From NCBI GenBank assembly GCA_019234175.1, contig JAFALP010000070.1, forward strand, positions 1-8,110: DNA of 8,110 nucleotides, written 5' to 3'. The first letter of the stretch is position 1, and every line of letters begins with the position of its first letter. This document shows, piece by piece, positions 1 to 5,849 of this stretch. This DNA comes from Actinomycetota bacterium (GTDB lineage Bacteria; Actinomycetota; Thermoleophilia; Gaiellales; Gaiellaceae). Below the pieces are notes generated by a model. It did no database searches, had not been told where the DNA came from, and saw only the letters and a list, made by a program, of their open reading frames with translations. Both the position numbers and the translations under genes were made by a program.

Positions 1-760
1 GCTGACGACCCTTCTGCAACGCTTCGGCCCTGCCGACGACGAGATACCCGCCGCGATTGAGCGCGAAATAGAAGTTGGCGAGGATCCGCTCCTGGATATC
101 GGGGCTGAAGTACATCAGCGTGTTGCGCGAGACGAGCATGTCGACGCGGGAGATTGGCGGATCCTTGTGCAGGTCGTTCCTGCCGAAGATGACGCTCCGG
201 CGGAGGTCGCTGCGGAACGCGAACCCGCCGTTGGCGGGCTGGAAATAGCGCTCGCGCAGGTCGGGCGGAATGTCGGACAGCTGCTTCACCGAGTACGTCG
301 CGTCGCGCGCTTCGGCGAGGGCCTCCTCGTCGACGTCGGTGGCATAGATCTTGACGCGGTCCTTGTATGCGTCTTCCCCGAGCGCCTCGGCGAGAAGGAT
401 CGAGATGGTGTACGGCTCCTCGCCGGACGCGCATCCGGCCGACCAGACGCGGATCGGCGCGTTCGGCTCCCGGCCGGCGAGGACCTTCGGGATCACGTCG
501 GAGGCCACGAGCTCCCACGTCTCCCTGTCGCGGAAGAAGCCGGTGACGTTGATGAGAATCGCGTTGAAGAGCTCGCTGAACTCGTCCGGATGCGCTTCGA
601 GGTAGTCGCGGTACGCGCCCCACCCGTTCGCGCCCACCGCCTGCATGCGCTTCTCGAATCGCCGCATGAGCGTCGGGCGGCGATAGCCCGTGTAGTCGAA
701 GCTGCGCGCGTTGCGGACGTACTCGAGCAGGCTTTCGAAGTCTGGATCGATCGTGCTCAC
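1..760 (-). CDS. cheR: CheR-type protein-glutamate O-methyltransferase (partial, C-terminus beyond the window)
   Basis: SAM-dependent methyltransferase of the CheR family, which in chemotaxis methylates glutamates of receptor proteins in the cytoplasm. The visible 253 residues start at a GTG (760-758) and stay open to the window edge. An N-terminal helical region (about 1-70), with a basic 'YRRPTLMRRFEKRM' stretch, precedes the catalytic domain. That domain has 'NVTGFFRDRETW' (71-82), the SAM-binding motif I 'VWSAGCASGEEPYT' (105-118), the acidic strand end 'YATDVDEEAL', and 'SRNTLMYF' (211-218), which matches the family's CRNxxxYF motif with Ser for Cys. Family members are usually about 270-290 aa, so probably only a short C-terminal piece is missing, although extra domains beyond the edge cannot be excluded. 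The GTG overlaps the upstream cheB stop as GTGA (757-760), which implies translational coupling. The GTG start and missing stop make the gene easy to overlook. Confidence 0.93.
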   Translation of the reverse strand, partial: MSTIDPDFESLLEYVRNARSFDYTGYRRPTLMRRFEKRMQAVGANGWGAYRDYLEAHPDEFSELFNAILINVTGFFRDRETWELVASDVIPKVLAGREPNAPIRVWSAGCASGEEPYTISILLAEALGEDAYKDRVKIYATDVDEEALAEARDATYSVKQLSDIPPDLRERYFQPANGGFAFRSDLRRSVIFGRNDLHKDPPISRVDMLVSRNTLMYFSPDIQERILANFYFALNRGGYLVVGRAEALQKGRQ

Positions 761-1350
761 GGCATGTGCCCCGCAAAGTCGACCACGGCAGGGCCGATCT
801 CGTCGAGCGAGAGTATCGCGTCCACGCCACCCGCGAGGATCGCGGCCCCGGGCATGCCGAAGTGCTGCGCCGTCGCCTCGTCCTGTGCGAGGACGCGCCC
901 TCCGGCTTCGTGCACGGCGGCGGCCCCCGCTGCGCCGTCGCTGCCGGTCCCGGAGAGGACGATTGCGAGGCATCTGCCCCGGTACTCCTTCGCGATGGAG
1001 AGCAGGAGCGCGTCGGCGCTCGGCCGCACGTGGTGCACGCGCTCGGAGCGCTCGAGGTGGAGGGTCCCGCCGGCGGCGACGACGAGGTGGTCGTCGGGCG
1101 GGGCGACGTAGACGACGCCGGGCTCGAGCGCGTCCCCGTCGATGGCCTCGCGCACGGGGAGCGCGGTCTTGCGCCCGAGGATGCGCGCGAGCAGGCTCGG
1201 ATGCTCGGGCATGAGATGGAGGACGACGACGACGGCGGCGTTCAGGTCGGTGGGAAGGCCGCCGAGGACGGCCTCCATCGCCTCGATGCCGCCGGCGGAG
1301 CCGACGATCGCGACGACGTCGAGCGGCTTGGTCTCAACCGCCGGGGACAT
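757..1350 (-). CDS. cheB: CheB-type methylesterase, catalytic domain only
   Basis: Protein-glutamate methylesterase/deamidase domain of 197 aa, the enzyme that reverses CheR methylation. The catalytic triad is visible: Ser18 in 'VGSAGG' (usually GASTGG), His45 in 'VVVLHLMPEH', and Asp138 in 'SGTGSDGAAG'. The conserved 'VYVAPPDDHL' (80-89) and 'FGMPGAA' segments are also present. There is no N-terminal receiver domain, which classical CheB (about 350 aa) uses for phosphorylation control by CheA, so this enzyme must be controlled otherwise or be constitutive. I chose the ATG at 1350 because homology begins within ten residues of it and the in-frame upstream extension is low-complexity Arg/Ser shadow sequence. 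The gene starts 17 nt inside the preceding cheB-like gene and its stop overlaps the cheR start. Family assignment is firm. The substrate is inferred and need not be a chemoreceptor. Confidence 0.92.
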   Translation of the reverse strand: MSPAVETKPLDVVAIVGSAGGIEAMEAVLGGLPTDLNAAVVVVLHLMPEHPSLLARILGRKTALPVREAIDGDALEPGVVYVAPPDDHLVVAAGGTLHLERSERVHHVRPSADALLLSIAKEYRGRCLAIVLSGTGSDGAAGAAAVHEAGGRVLAQDEATAQHFGMPGAAILAGGVDAILSLDEIGPAVVDFAGHMP

Positions 1351-2335
1351 CGCGCTCGAGGAGGATCGACCGGATGAGCTCAGCCTGATCGAGAGCCTCG
1401 CGCGCGTACGCATCGAAGCGGCCGGCAACTGCGGGCGACCCGCGCTCGCGCGAACGCCGCGCCGTGCGCCCGGAGAGATCCGCCCGCTCCTGGAGGGCGC
1501 GGAACGCCGCCCACAGCGCGTTGTCGATCTGCTCGGCCTCCTCGTCGAGCACGCCCTCTGCCGTGAACGCGTGCCCGACCCGGCAGCGGAAGCGATGCAG
1601 ACCGTCGTCGACCTCCCAGAGGACGCCGCCGCACGACGGGCACGAGAAGCGCGAGGGCTCACCCGGGGGGTACGACCGCTCGACCGTGTCGCGATCGAGC
1701 TCGGCATAGCTCGTCTCGTGGGCCATCTCGTCCCGCTCATTCTCGCTCACGGGGACCTCCTTCGACAGGTTTTCGACGGCGGCGACGATCGCCCCCGCGA
1801 CGGACGCCGTCGGCTCGACCCGGTCGGGGTGGTCTCGGGCGATGGCGCTCGCGGGCATCCCGGGAAAGTCGGCCTCGTCCGGGTCCTGGACGATGACGCA
1901 GCCTCCCCGGCGGGCGATCGCTGCCGCGCCGACGGCGCCGTCGTCGCGGGAGCCGGAGAGCACGACGCCGACCACGCGGGGACCGTAGGCGCGCGCCGCG
2001 CTGCGAAAGAGCGGGTCGATCGCCGGGCGCATGTTGTTCTCGCGCGGCCCGCGGGCGACGACGCAGTGCGAGTCCTCCACCAGAAGGTGGTGGTCGGGTG
2101 GAGCGACGTAGATCCGTCCGGCGACGAGCGGCTCACCCGACGTCGCGTGCGAGGCGTGGAGACGGCCGCTCCGGTTGAGGATCTCCGGCAGCCGGCTGCC
2201 GGTCGGCGAAACGTGCAGCACGACGAGGACGGCCGCCTGCAAGTCCGCAGGGAGCGCGCCGAGCACCTCCTTCAGCGGCGCGACACCGCCGGCCGATGCG
2301 CCGACGACGACGACGCTCGAAGGGCGGTCGTCCAT
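1334..2335 (-). CDS. CheB-type methylesterase with C-terminal zinc-binding module
   Basis: A 333-aa protein whose first about 190 residues are a CheB methylesterase domain: Ser14 in 'VGASAGG', His41 in 'VVLHVSPTG', 'IYVAPPDHHLL' (75-85), and Asp132 in 'SGSRDDGAVG'. After an acidic linker (about 190-225) comes a small metal-binding module with Cys232-x2-Cys235 and Cys251-x3-His255 ('CPSCGG' and 'CRVGHAF'), then a helical tail that includes 'ALWAAFRALQERADL'. This CheB plus zinc-ribbon arrangement is, to my knowledge, recurrent among receiver-less CheB homologues, and the tail's role is not established. The ATG at 2335 is chosen because the CheB fold begins at once after it. No convincing Shine-Dalgarno precedes it, so translation may be weak or leaderless, or the start may lie slightly upstream. 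It is the first gene of a cheB-cheB-cheR operon and overlaps the next gene by 17 nt. It is not a near-identical copy of the neighbouring CheB, so the pair is an old duplication or independent recruitment. Confidence 0.9.
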   Translation of the reverse strand: MDDRPSSVVVVGASAGGVAPLKEVLGALPADLQAAVLVVLHVSPTGSRLPEILNRSGRLHASHATSGEPLVAGRIYVAPPDHHLLVEDSHCVVARGPRENNMRPAIDPLFRSAARAYGPRVVGVVLSGSRDDGAVGAAAIARRGGCVIVQDPDEADFPGMPASAIARDHPDRVEPTASVAGAIVAAVENLSKEVPVSENERDEMAHETSYAELDRDTVERSYPPGEPSRFSCPSCGGVLWEVDDGLHRFRCRVGHAFTAEGVLDEEAEQIDNALWAAFRALQERADLSGRTARRSRERGSPAVAGRFDAYAREALDQAELIRSILLERDVPGG

Positions 2336-2378
2336 CGGAGTGGTGTGCCCCGTGCCCTCTGTGGGAAACTGCTCATGG
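2336..2378. promoter_or_regulatory. Short divergent intergenic region between cheB operon and zinc-ribbon gene
   Basis: Only 43 nt separate the chosen starts of the minus-strand CheB-zinc gene and the plus-strand zinc-ribbon gene. Both promoters, if they lie here, must overlap or extend into the opposite coding sequence. I see no good -10/-35 pair and no strong Shine-Dalgarno for either gene, so this is assigned from gene layout alone. Confidence 0.35.
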
Positions 2379-2666
2379 GTGACACCCTCGGTCGTCACCA
2401 GGAGCCACCAGGCCCGCCGGGACTCCGAGCGCACGATTGCGCGCTCCCAGCATCTGCTCGCCGCGCGGCGCGCGCTCGCCGACCCGGTGACGATGGTGCT
2501 GCGCTGTGCGTGGTGCGGCCGCCTCTCGCTCGACGACGACTGGGTGCCCGAGGACGAGATCCCGTCCTTCGTCGGACACCTGCTGGACGGACGCACGACC
2601 CATGGCATCTGCCGGCGCTGCACCAGGAAGCTCGTGCGCGACGGCGTGAGCAAGCCGATCGACTAG
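2379..2666 (+). CDS. Small four-cysteine zinc-ribbon protein of unknown function
   Basis: A predicted protein of up to 95 aa. The core has two Cys pairs, Cys43-x2-Cys46 in 'CAWCGR' and Cys78-x2-Cys81 in 'HGICRRC', separated by an acidic segment containing 'DDDWVPEDEIPSF'. This C-x-W-C-G...HGICxxC pattern occurs in small uncharacterised bacterial proteins and should bind one zinc. The start is uncertain. GTG at 2379 gives an N-terminal Arg/Ser-rich helix, and its codons keep the strong G/C third-position bias of real genes here, which supports the long form. GTG 2487 or ATG 2493 would leave only the zinc ribbon. None has a clear Shine-Dalgarno. It is divergent from the cheB operon (43 nt between starts) and convergent with the DUF6308-like gene, sharing the CTAG in which both stops lie. 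Function is unknown. A regulatory or protein-binding role near the CheB/CheR module is only a guess from position. Confidence 0.72.
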   Translation: MTPSVVTRSHQARRDSERTIARSQHLLAARRALADPVTMVLRCAWCGRLSLDDDWVPEDEIPSFVGHLLDGRTTHGICRRCTRKLVRDGVSKPID

Positions 2667-3244
2667 GCCGCGGCGACCGACCAGATCAGCAGGTCGAGGA
2701 TGCGCACCTCCGTGAGCGGGCGGGAGCGCCTCTCGAGCTCTCCGCGCACGGCGCGGATCGCAGCCAGGTTGCGGTCGAGGTCGCGCTTGTACCCGCGCGT
2801 GAGCGCGACGGCGCGCTCGCCGAACGGTGCATCGCGAACGTCGTCCTCTGCGAGGTATCCCTGCACGACGCTGTCGAGCATCGGCACGAGCGCGGGCCGT
2901 TTCGGGTGGAGCGCCTTCGTCATCTTCGCGAAGCCGACGCCGCGGATGTCCGCGAACGCGTCGTAGAGCCGCCGCAGCTCCGCCCACTGCACCGTTCCCG
3001 TCAGCGACGCGTCCGCCGGGATCGCCCGCAGCTCGCGAACGACGGCGCGGCGGCGCTCGAGGATCGCCTCGATCTCGGCGGCCGAGATGCGCGCGCCTCC
3101 GCGGTTGGCGCGTCGCAGGTCCGCCTCCTCGAACGACGTGGGCTTGTCCGGCGGTTCTTCATCCAGCTTCCACGCCACGACGTAGCCCAGCACGATGCCG
3201 AGCGGATCGTCGACGACCGCGCCGCGCAGGACGACCGGCTTCAC
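2663..3244 (-). CDS. DUF6308-like protein
   Basis: A 193-aa soluble protein with no signal peptide or membrane segment. The recognisable part is the central 'IRGVGFAKMTKALHPKRPALVP' region followed by 'MLDSVVQGYL'. Its hairpin-like 'GVGFAKMTK' and 'KRP-x-L-(I/V)-P' signature resembles the actinobacterial DUF6308 family, known to me only as an uncharacterised family. An Arg-rich helix ('ILERRRAVVRELRAI') lies upstream, and the C-terminal third is helical with 'ALTRGYKRDLDRNLAAIRAV', ending 'ILDLLIWSVAAA'. The GTG start at 3244 directly abuts the TAG stop of the thioredoxin-like gene, so it is probably translated by coupling as the last gene of the hydrolase operon. Its TAG stop shares a CTAG with the convergent zinc-ribbon gene. 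The hairpin-like motif could suggest nucleic-acid contact, but that is weak inference. Family name moderately sure, function unknown. Confidence 0.72.
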   Translation of the reverse strand: MKPVVLRGAVVDDPLGIVLGYVVAWKLDEEPPDKPTSFEEADLRRANRGGARISAAEIEAILERRRAVVRELRAIPADASLTGTVQWAELRRLYDAFADIRGVGFAKMTKALHPKRPALVPMLDSVVQGYLAEDDVRDAPFGERAVALTRGYKRDLDRNLAAIRAVRGELERRSRPLTEVRILDLLIWSVAAA

Positions 3245-4156
3245 CTACCCGAAAGTGAACACGTACGCCTCCGCCCCCGGCGCGAGGAACTCGATCTCGA
3301 GCGTTCGGTCGTGCACGTCGCCGTCCACCCGGATCAGCTGGTACAACCGGCCGTCCGCGAGCATGCCGTTTCCCTCCGCGTCGACGTCGCCGCCGTGCGA
3401 CGCGTCCGGCGCGTCGCCGTCGAGGCGGACCCGGAAGGGAATCGGGTCGTGCGCCCCCGGCGACAGGACGAGATGCGCGTCGCGCGCGTGGAACCGGTAG
3501 ACGATGCTTCCGCCCGATTGCCGGAGGACGACGCTCTCCGGCCCGACCCTCCACTCGCCGTCGAGCCTCCACTCGTCGAGATGGAGATGGCCGGACTCCG
3601 ACTGCCGCTCGCTGCGGGCGTACCCGAGATACGTCTCCGGCGAGCGGAGATGGCTCCAGTCCGCTTCTGCCTCGATGCCCACGCCGACGGCCCCGACGAG
3701 GGGGCGGTCGATTCCGAGCAGCTCCTGGATGCGGCGCTCCGACTGCTCGTAACGCCCTTCGCCGAAGTGGGTGTCGCGGATGACGCCTTCCTGGTCCACG
3801 AAGTAGAGCGCCGGCCAGTAGTGGTTGTCGAAGGCGTTCCAGATCGCGTAGTCGCTGTCGACCGCGACGGGATAGTCGATGTCCATGCTCGCGACGGCCT
3901 TGCGAACGCGCGCGACGTCGTGCTCCATCGAGAACTCGGGCGTGTGGACGCCGATGGTGATGAGCCCGTCGCCGCGATATGCGCGCGACCACGCGCGGAC
4001 GTACGGCTCCGTGCGCAGCCAGTTGATGCACGTGAACGTCCAGAAGTCGACGACGACCACGTGGCCGCGCAGTTCGGCGGGGCCGAGTGGCTCGGAGTTG
4101 AGCCACTCGGTCGCCCCGTCGAGGGATGGCATGTGCACGTGGGAGAAGAGCGTCAT
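3245..4156 (-). CDS. Thioredoxin-fold protein with a single cysteine (CINW) and C-terminal beta domain
   Basis: A 303-aa protein with an N-terminal TlpA/AhpC-like thioredoxin fold: 'VVVDFWTFTCINWLRTEPYV' (about 34-53), 'IGVHTPEF' (68-75), 'YPVAVDSDYAIWNAF', and the cis-Pro site 'YWPALYFVD' (Pro115). The active-site motif is C-I-N-W instead of CxxC, and Cys43 is the only cysteine in the whole protein. Disulfide reductase chemistry within the molecule is therefore impossible. A peroxidase-like, mixed-disulfide or purely binding role is more likely. The C-terminal part (about 165-303), opening with 'SPETYLGYARSE', resembles the beta-sandwich domain found after the thioredoxin domain in DipZ-type proteins. 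No signal peptide or transmembrane segment is seen, so it should be cytoplasmic, unlike DipZ. It overlaps the upstream cupin as ATGA (4153-4156) and abuts the next gene. I believe CINW is known in related proteins, so this is probably a subfamily trait and not a lesion. Confidence 0.88.
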   Translation of the reverse strand: MTLFSHVHMPSLDGATEWLNSEPLGPAELRGHVVVVDFWTFTCINWLRTEPYVRAWSRAYRGDGLITIGVHTPEFSMEHDVARVRKAVASMDIDYPVAVDSDYAIWNAFDNHYWPALYFVDQEGVIRDTHFGEGRYEQSERRIQELLGIDRPLVGAVGVGIEAEADWSHLRSPETYLGYARSERQSESGHLHLDEWRLDGEWRVGPESVVLRQSGGSIVYRFHARDAHLVLSPGAHDPIPFRVRLDGDAPDASHGGDVDAEGNGMLADGRLYQLIRVDGDVHDRTLEIEFLAPGAEAYVFTFG

Positions 4157-4500
4157 CCGTCCACGAGCACGAGGAACGGCTTGCCCTTCTCGACGACGTA
4201 CGTGGCGAGCTCCGACGCCATGCCGTCGCCGACGTTTCGCACGGAGTGCACCGTCTCGGGCTGGACCATGAGGGCCTCACCGGCGGTGTACGTCCGAGGT
4301 TCCTGCCCGTCGATGCTGTACTCCAGCGACCCTTCCAGGACGTAGATGATCTCTTCCCCCGGATGCTTGTGCCTGACGGCGGGCGCATCCGGGCCGAGGT
4401 CGACGCGGTTCTGGATGGTCTCGCGCCCGGGAACGCTGAGATCGTGCCGCTGGAGATACGTGCGCCAGAGGCCCGGCGCCTGCTCGACGGTCGTGCTCAC
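4153..4500 (-). CDS. Single-domain cupin (RmlC-like metal-binding protein)
   Basis: A compact cupin of 115 aa. Cupin motif 1 reads 'HKHPGEEIIYVLEG' with His44, His46 and Glu50, and motif 2 'GEALMVQPETVHSVRN' supplies His85, so the full 3-His/1-Glu metal site is intact. Small cupins of this type act as dioxygenases, isomerases or ligand sensors, and sequence does not tell which. No DNA-binding domain is fused. The start is GTG at 4500-4498, which overlaps the TGA of the epoxide hydrolase gene (GTGA, 4497-4500). The long in-frame extension upstream is an antiparallel-frame shadow of that hydrolase. The stop overlaps the ATG of the thioredoxin-like gene. Tight coupling on both sides suggests the cupin acts with the hydrolase and the thioredoxin-fold protein, for example on the same small molecule. 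That functional link is inference from gene order. Confidence 0.9.
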   Translation of the reverse strand: MSTTVEQAPGLWRTYLQRHDLSVPGRETIQNRVDLGPDAPAVRHKHPGEEIIYVLEGSLEYSIDGQEPRTYTAGEALMVQPETVHSVRNVGDGMASELATYVVEKGKPFLVLVDG

Positions 4501-5690
4501 CGGACCGTCCTGAACGCGGCGCGGATCTCCTCGGAGAAGAGCTGCGGCTCCTCCCAGGCGGCGAAGTGCCCGCCCCTGTCGACGGCGTTGTAGTAGACGA
4601 CGTTCGGATATGCGAGCTCGACCCACTCGCGTGGCGTCCGCCAGATCTCGCCCGGGAACGACGTGAACCCGAACGGGAGGTTCATGGGCGGCGGCATCTT
4701 GCCCGCTGCCGTGTTGGCGGCGCTCGTCTGTGCGCTCTCCCAGTACGACCGGCCTGCGGACGCTCCCGTCCCCGTCAGCCAGTAGAGGGAGATGTTGTCG
4801 AGGAAGTGGTCGCGGGTGAGGTTGCCGGACGGCTTCCCGTCCACGAACGCCGAGTGGGCCTTGTAGTACGAGTCGGTGTCGTGGTCGAGCAGCCACGCCG
4901 CGAGGGAGACCGGCGAGTCCAGCTGCGCGTAGCCGATCGTCTGCGGACGCGTGGCCATCTCCAGGAAGTAGCCGAACCCCGTGGCGTGGAACGTCGCCAT
5001 CGCGGCCTGCGCCTCCTTCTCCTCGTCGGTGTCCGACGGGAACTGCACGCCGGCGAGCGCCGGGACGAACAGGTTCGTATGGACGCCGATGAGGCCTTCG
5101 GGCGCCTGGCGACCCATGGAGTCGCTGACCGCCGCGCCGACGTCACCGCCCTGTGCGACGAACCGCTCGTAGCCGAGGAGCTTCATCAGCTTCGGCCATG
5201 TGGCGGCGGTGCGGTCCGATTCCCAGCCGCGCTCCGTCGGCTCCGACGAGAAGCCGTAGCCCGGGATGGAAGGAATGACGAGATCGAACGCGTCCTCGGC
5301 GCGGCCGCCGTGGGCGGTCGGATCGGTGAGCGGGCCGATGACCTCGAGCATCTCGATGATCGAGCCCGGCCATCCGTGCGTGAGGATCAGCGGGAGCGCG
5401 TTCTCGTGCTGCGAGCGAACGTGGATGAAGTGGATGTCGACGCCGTCGATCTCCGTCTTGAACATCGGGAGGTCGTTGAGCTGTGCCTCGACGATTCGCC
5501 AGTCGTAGTCGGTCAGCCAGTAGCGCGCGAGCGCCCGCATCGTCTCGAGCTGAACCCCCTGCGACCGGTCGTCGACGAGCTCCTTCGAGGGCCATCGCGT
5601 CGCCTTGATGCGGCGGCGCAGATCGTCGAGTGCATCTTCCGGAATGTCGACCGTGAACGGCCGGATGCCTGCTTCCGTCATGACGGACAT
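4497..5690 (-). CDS. Epoxide hydrolase family alpha/beta-hydrolase (EHN domain)
   Basis: A 397-aa enzyme of the microsomal-type epoxide hydrolase family. The N-terminal EHN region (about 9-115) includes 'DLRRRIKATRWPSKEL' and 'YWLTDYDWRIVEAQLNDLP'. It is followed by the alpha/beta-hydrolase core: oxyanion motif 'HGWPGS' (105-110), 'IPSIPGYGFSSEP' (139-151), nucleophile elbow 'QGGDVG' with Asp183, cap segment 'LYWLTGTGASAGRSYWE', and catalytic His375 in 'DRGGHFAAWEEP'. The acid residue of the triad was not placed with certainty. Family members hydrolyse epoxides to diols through an Asp-ester intermediate, but the natural substrate is unknown. The start is ATG 5690, with AAGGAG 6 nt upstream. 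The ATG at 5696 directly abuts that site and is too close. There is no signal peptide, so it is probably cytoplasmic. It is the first gene of a four-gene operon and its stop overlaps the cupin start. Confidence 0.93.
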   Translation of the reverse strand: MSVMTEAGIRPFTVDIPEDALDDLRRRIKATRWPSKELVDDRSQGVQLETMRALARYWLTDYDWRIVEAQLNDLPMFKTEIDGVDIHFIHVRSQHENALPLILTHGWPGSIIEMLEVIGPLTDPTAHGGRAEDAFDLVIPSIPGYGFSSEPTERGWESDRTAATWPKLMKLLGYERFVAQGGDVGAAVSDSMGRQAPEGLIGVHTNLFVPALAGVQFPSDTDEEKEAQAAMATFHATGFGYFLEMATRPQTIGYAQLDSPVSLAAWLLDHDTDSYYKAHSAFVDGKPSGNLTRDHFLDNISLYWLTGTGASAGRSYWESAQTSAANTAAGKMPPPMNLPFGFTSFPGEIWRTPREWVELAYPNVVYYNAVDRGGHFAAWEEPQLFSEEIRAAFRTVR

Positions 5691-5696
5691 GCGCAT

Positions 5697-5702
5697 CTCC
5701 TT
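5697..5702 (-). promoter_or_regulatory. Shine-Dalgarno that fixes the epoxide hydrolase start
   Basis: AAGGAG on the minus strand lies directly against an ATG at 5696 and 6 nt before the ATG at 5690. The 6-nt spacing makes 5690 the functional start and rules out the first ATG. Confidence 0.75.
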
Positions 5703-5789
5703 GGAAACGGGAACATGGGCGATGTGCGACCGCTTCGGCCAGGAGGCGGTCGAGCACCCGCACCAGCTGCGTGACGCGCGAGGAGGCTC

Positions 5790-5849
5790 ATGGGCCTGCT
5801 CCCTTCCAGGCAAGATCCTATCGACACGCACTCCAAGGAGGAGACGTGA
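5790..5849 (+). CDS. Possible 19-codon leader ORF upstream of the small secreted protein
   Basis: An ATG at 5790 follows GAGGAGG (5780-5786) by 3 nt and opens a 19-codon frame (MGLLPSRQDPIDTHSKEET). Its TGA at 5847-5849 overlaps the GTG start of the next gene as GTGA. The Shine-Dalgarno of the downstream gene lies within this ORF's last codons. This is the geometry of translationally coupled leader peptides, but the ORF is very short, its spacer is a little tight, and the peptide resembles nothing I recognise. It may be chance in a purine-rich stretch. Confidence 0.3.
   Translation: MGLLPSRQDPIDTHSKEET
5835..5841 (+). promoter_or_regulatory. Shine-Dalgarno that fixes the GTG start at 5846
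   Basis: AAGGAGG sits 4 nt before the GTG at 5846. It decides this start over the longer in-frame reading that begins near 5771, because the protein then opens directly with a signal peptide. Confidence 0.7.

Noticed and set aside
1351..1740. N-terminal extension of the second CheB
   Set aside because: The added 130 residues are an Arg/Ser-rich frame shadow of the upstream CheB-zinc gene. The methylesterase domain begins right after ATG 1350.
2336..2653. N-terminal extension of the CheB-zinc protein over the zinc-ribbon gene
   Set aside because: No CheB or receiver-domain similarity is seen, and the stretch is antisense to a better-supported plus-strand gene.
1142..4345. An open plus-strand frame of over 1000 codons
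   Set aside because: It lies antisense to five well-supported minus-strand genes, has a biased Arg/Asp/Val composition and no recognisable motif. High-GC coding DNA commonly leaves such open frames on the opposite strand.
758..4500. The identical 10-nt GTGAGCACGA at the starts of cheR (760) and the cupin gene (4500)
   Set aside because: Both are GTGA stop-start overlaps followed by Ser-Thr codons. The match is too short to be a meaningful repeat.
4501..4896. Long form of the cupin
   Set aside because: The extension is an alternate-frame reading of the epoxide hydrolase C-terminus. The GTGA overlap at 4497-4500 gives the natural start.
5816..5823. TAGGAT on the minus strand as a -10 box for the epoxide hydrolase operon
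   Set aside because: The only TTG-type -35 candidate is 10 nt away, far from the usual 16-18, and the match to consensus is weak.
5691..5831. Long form of the epoxide hydrolase
   Set aside because: The extension has no family similarity, and the AAGGAG with 6-nt spacing points to ATG 5690.
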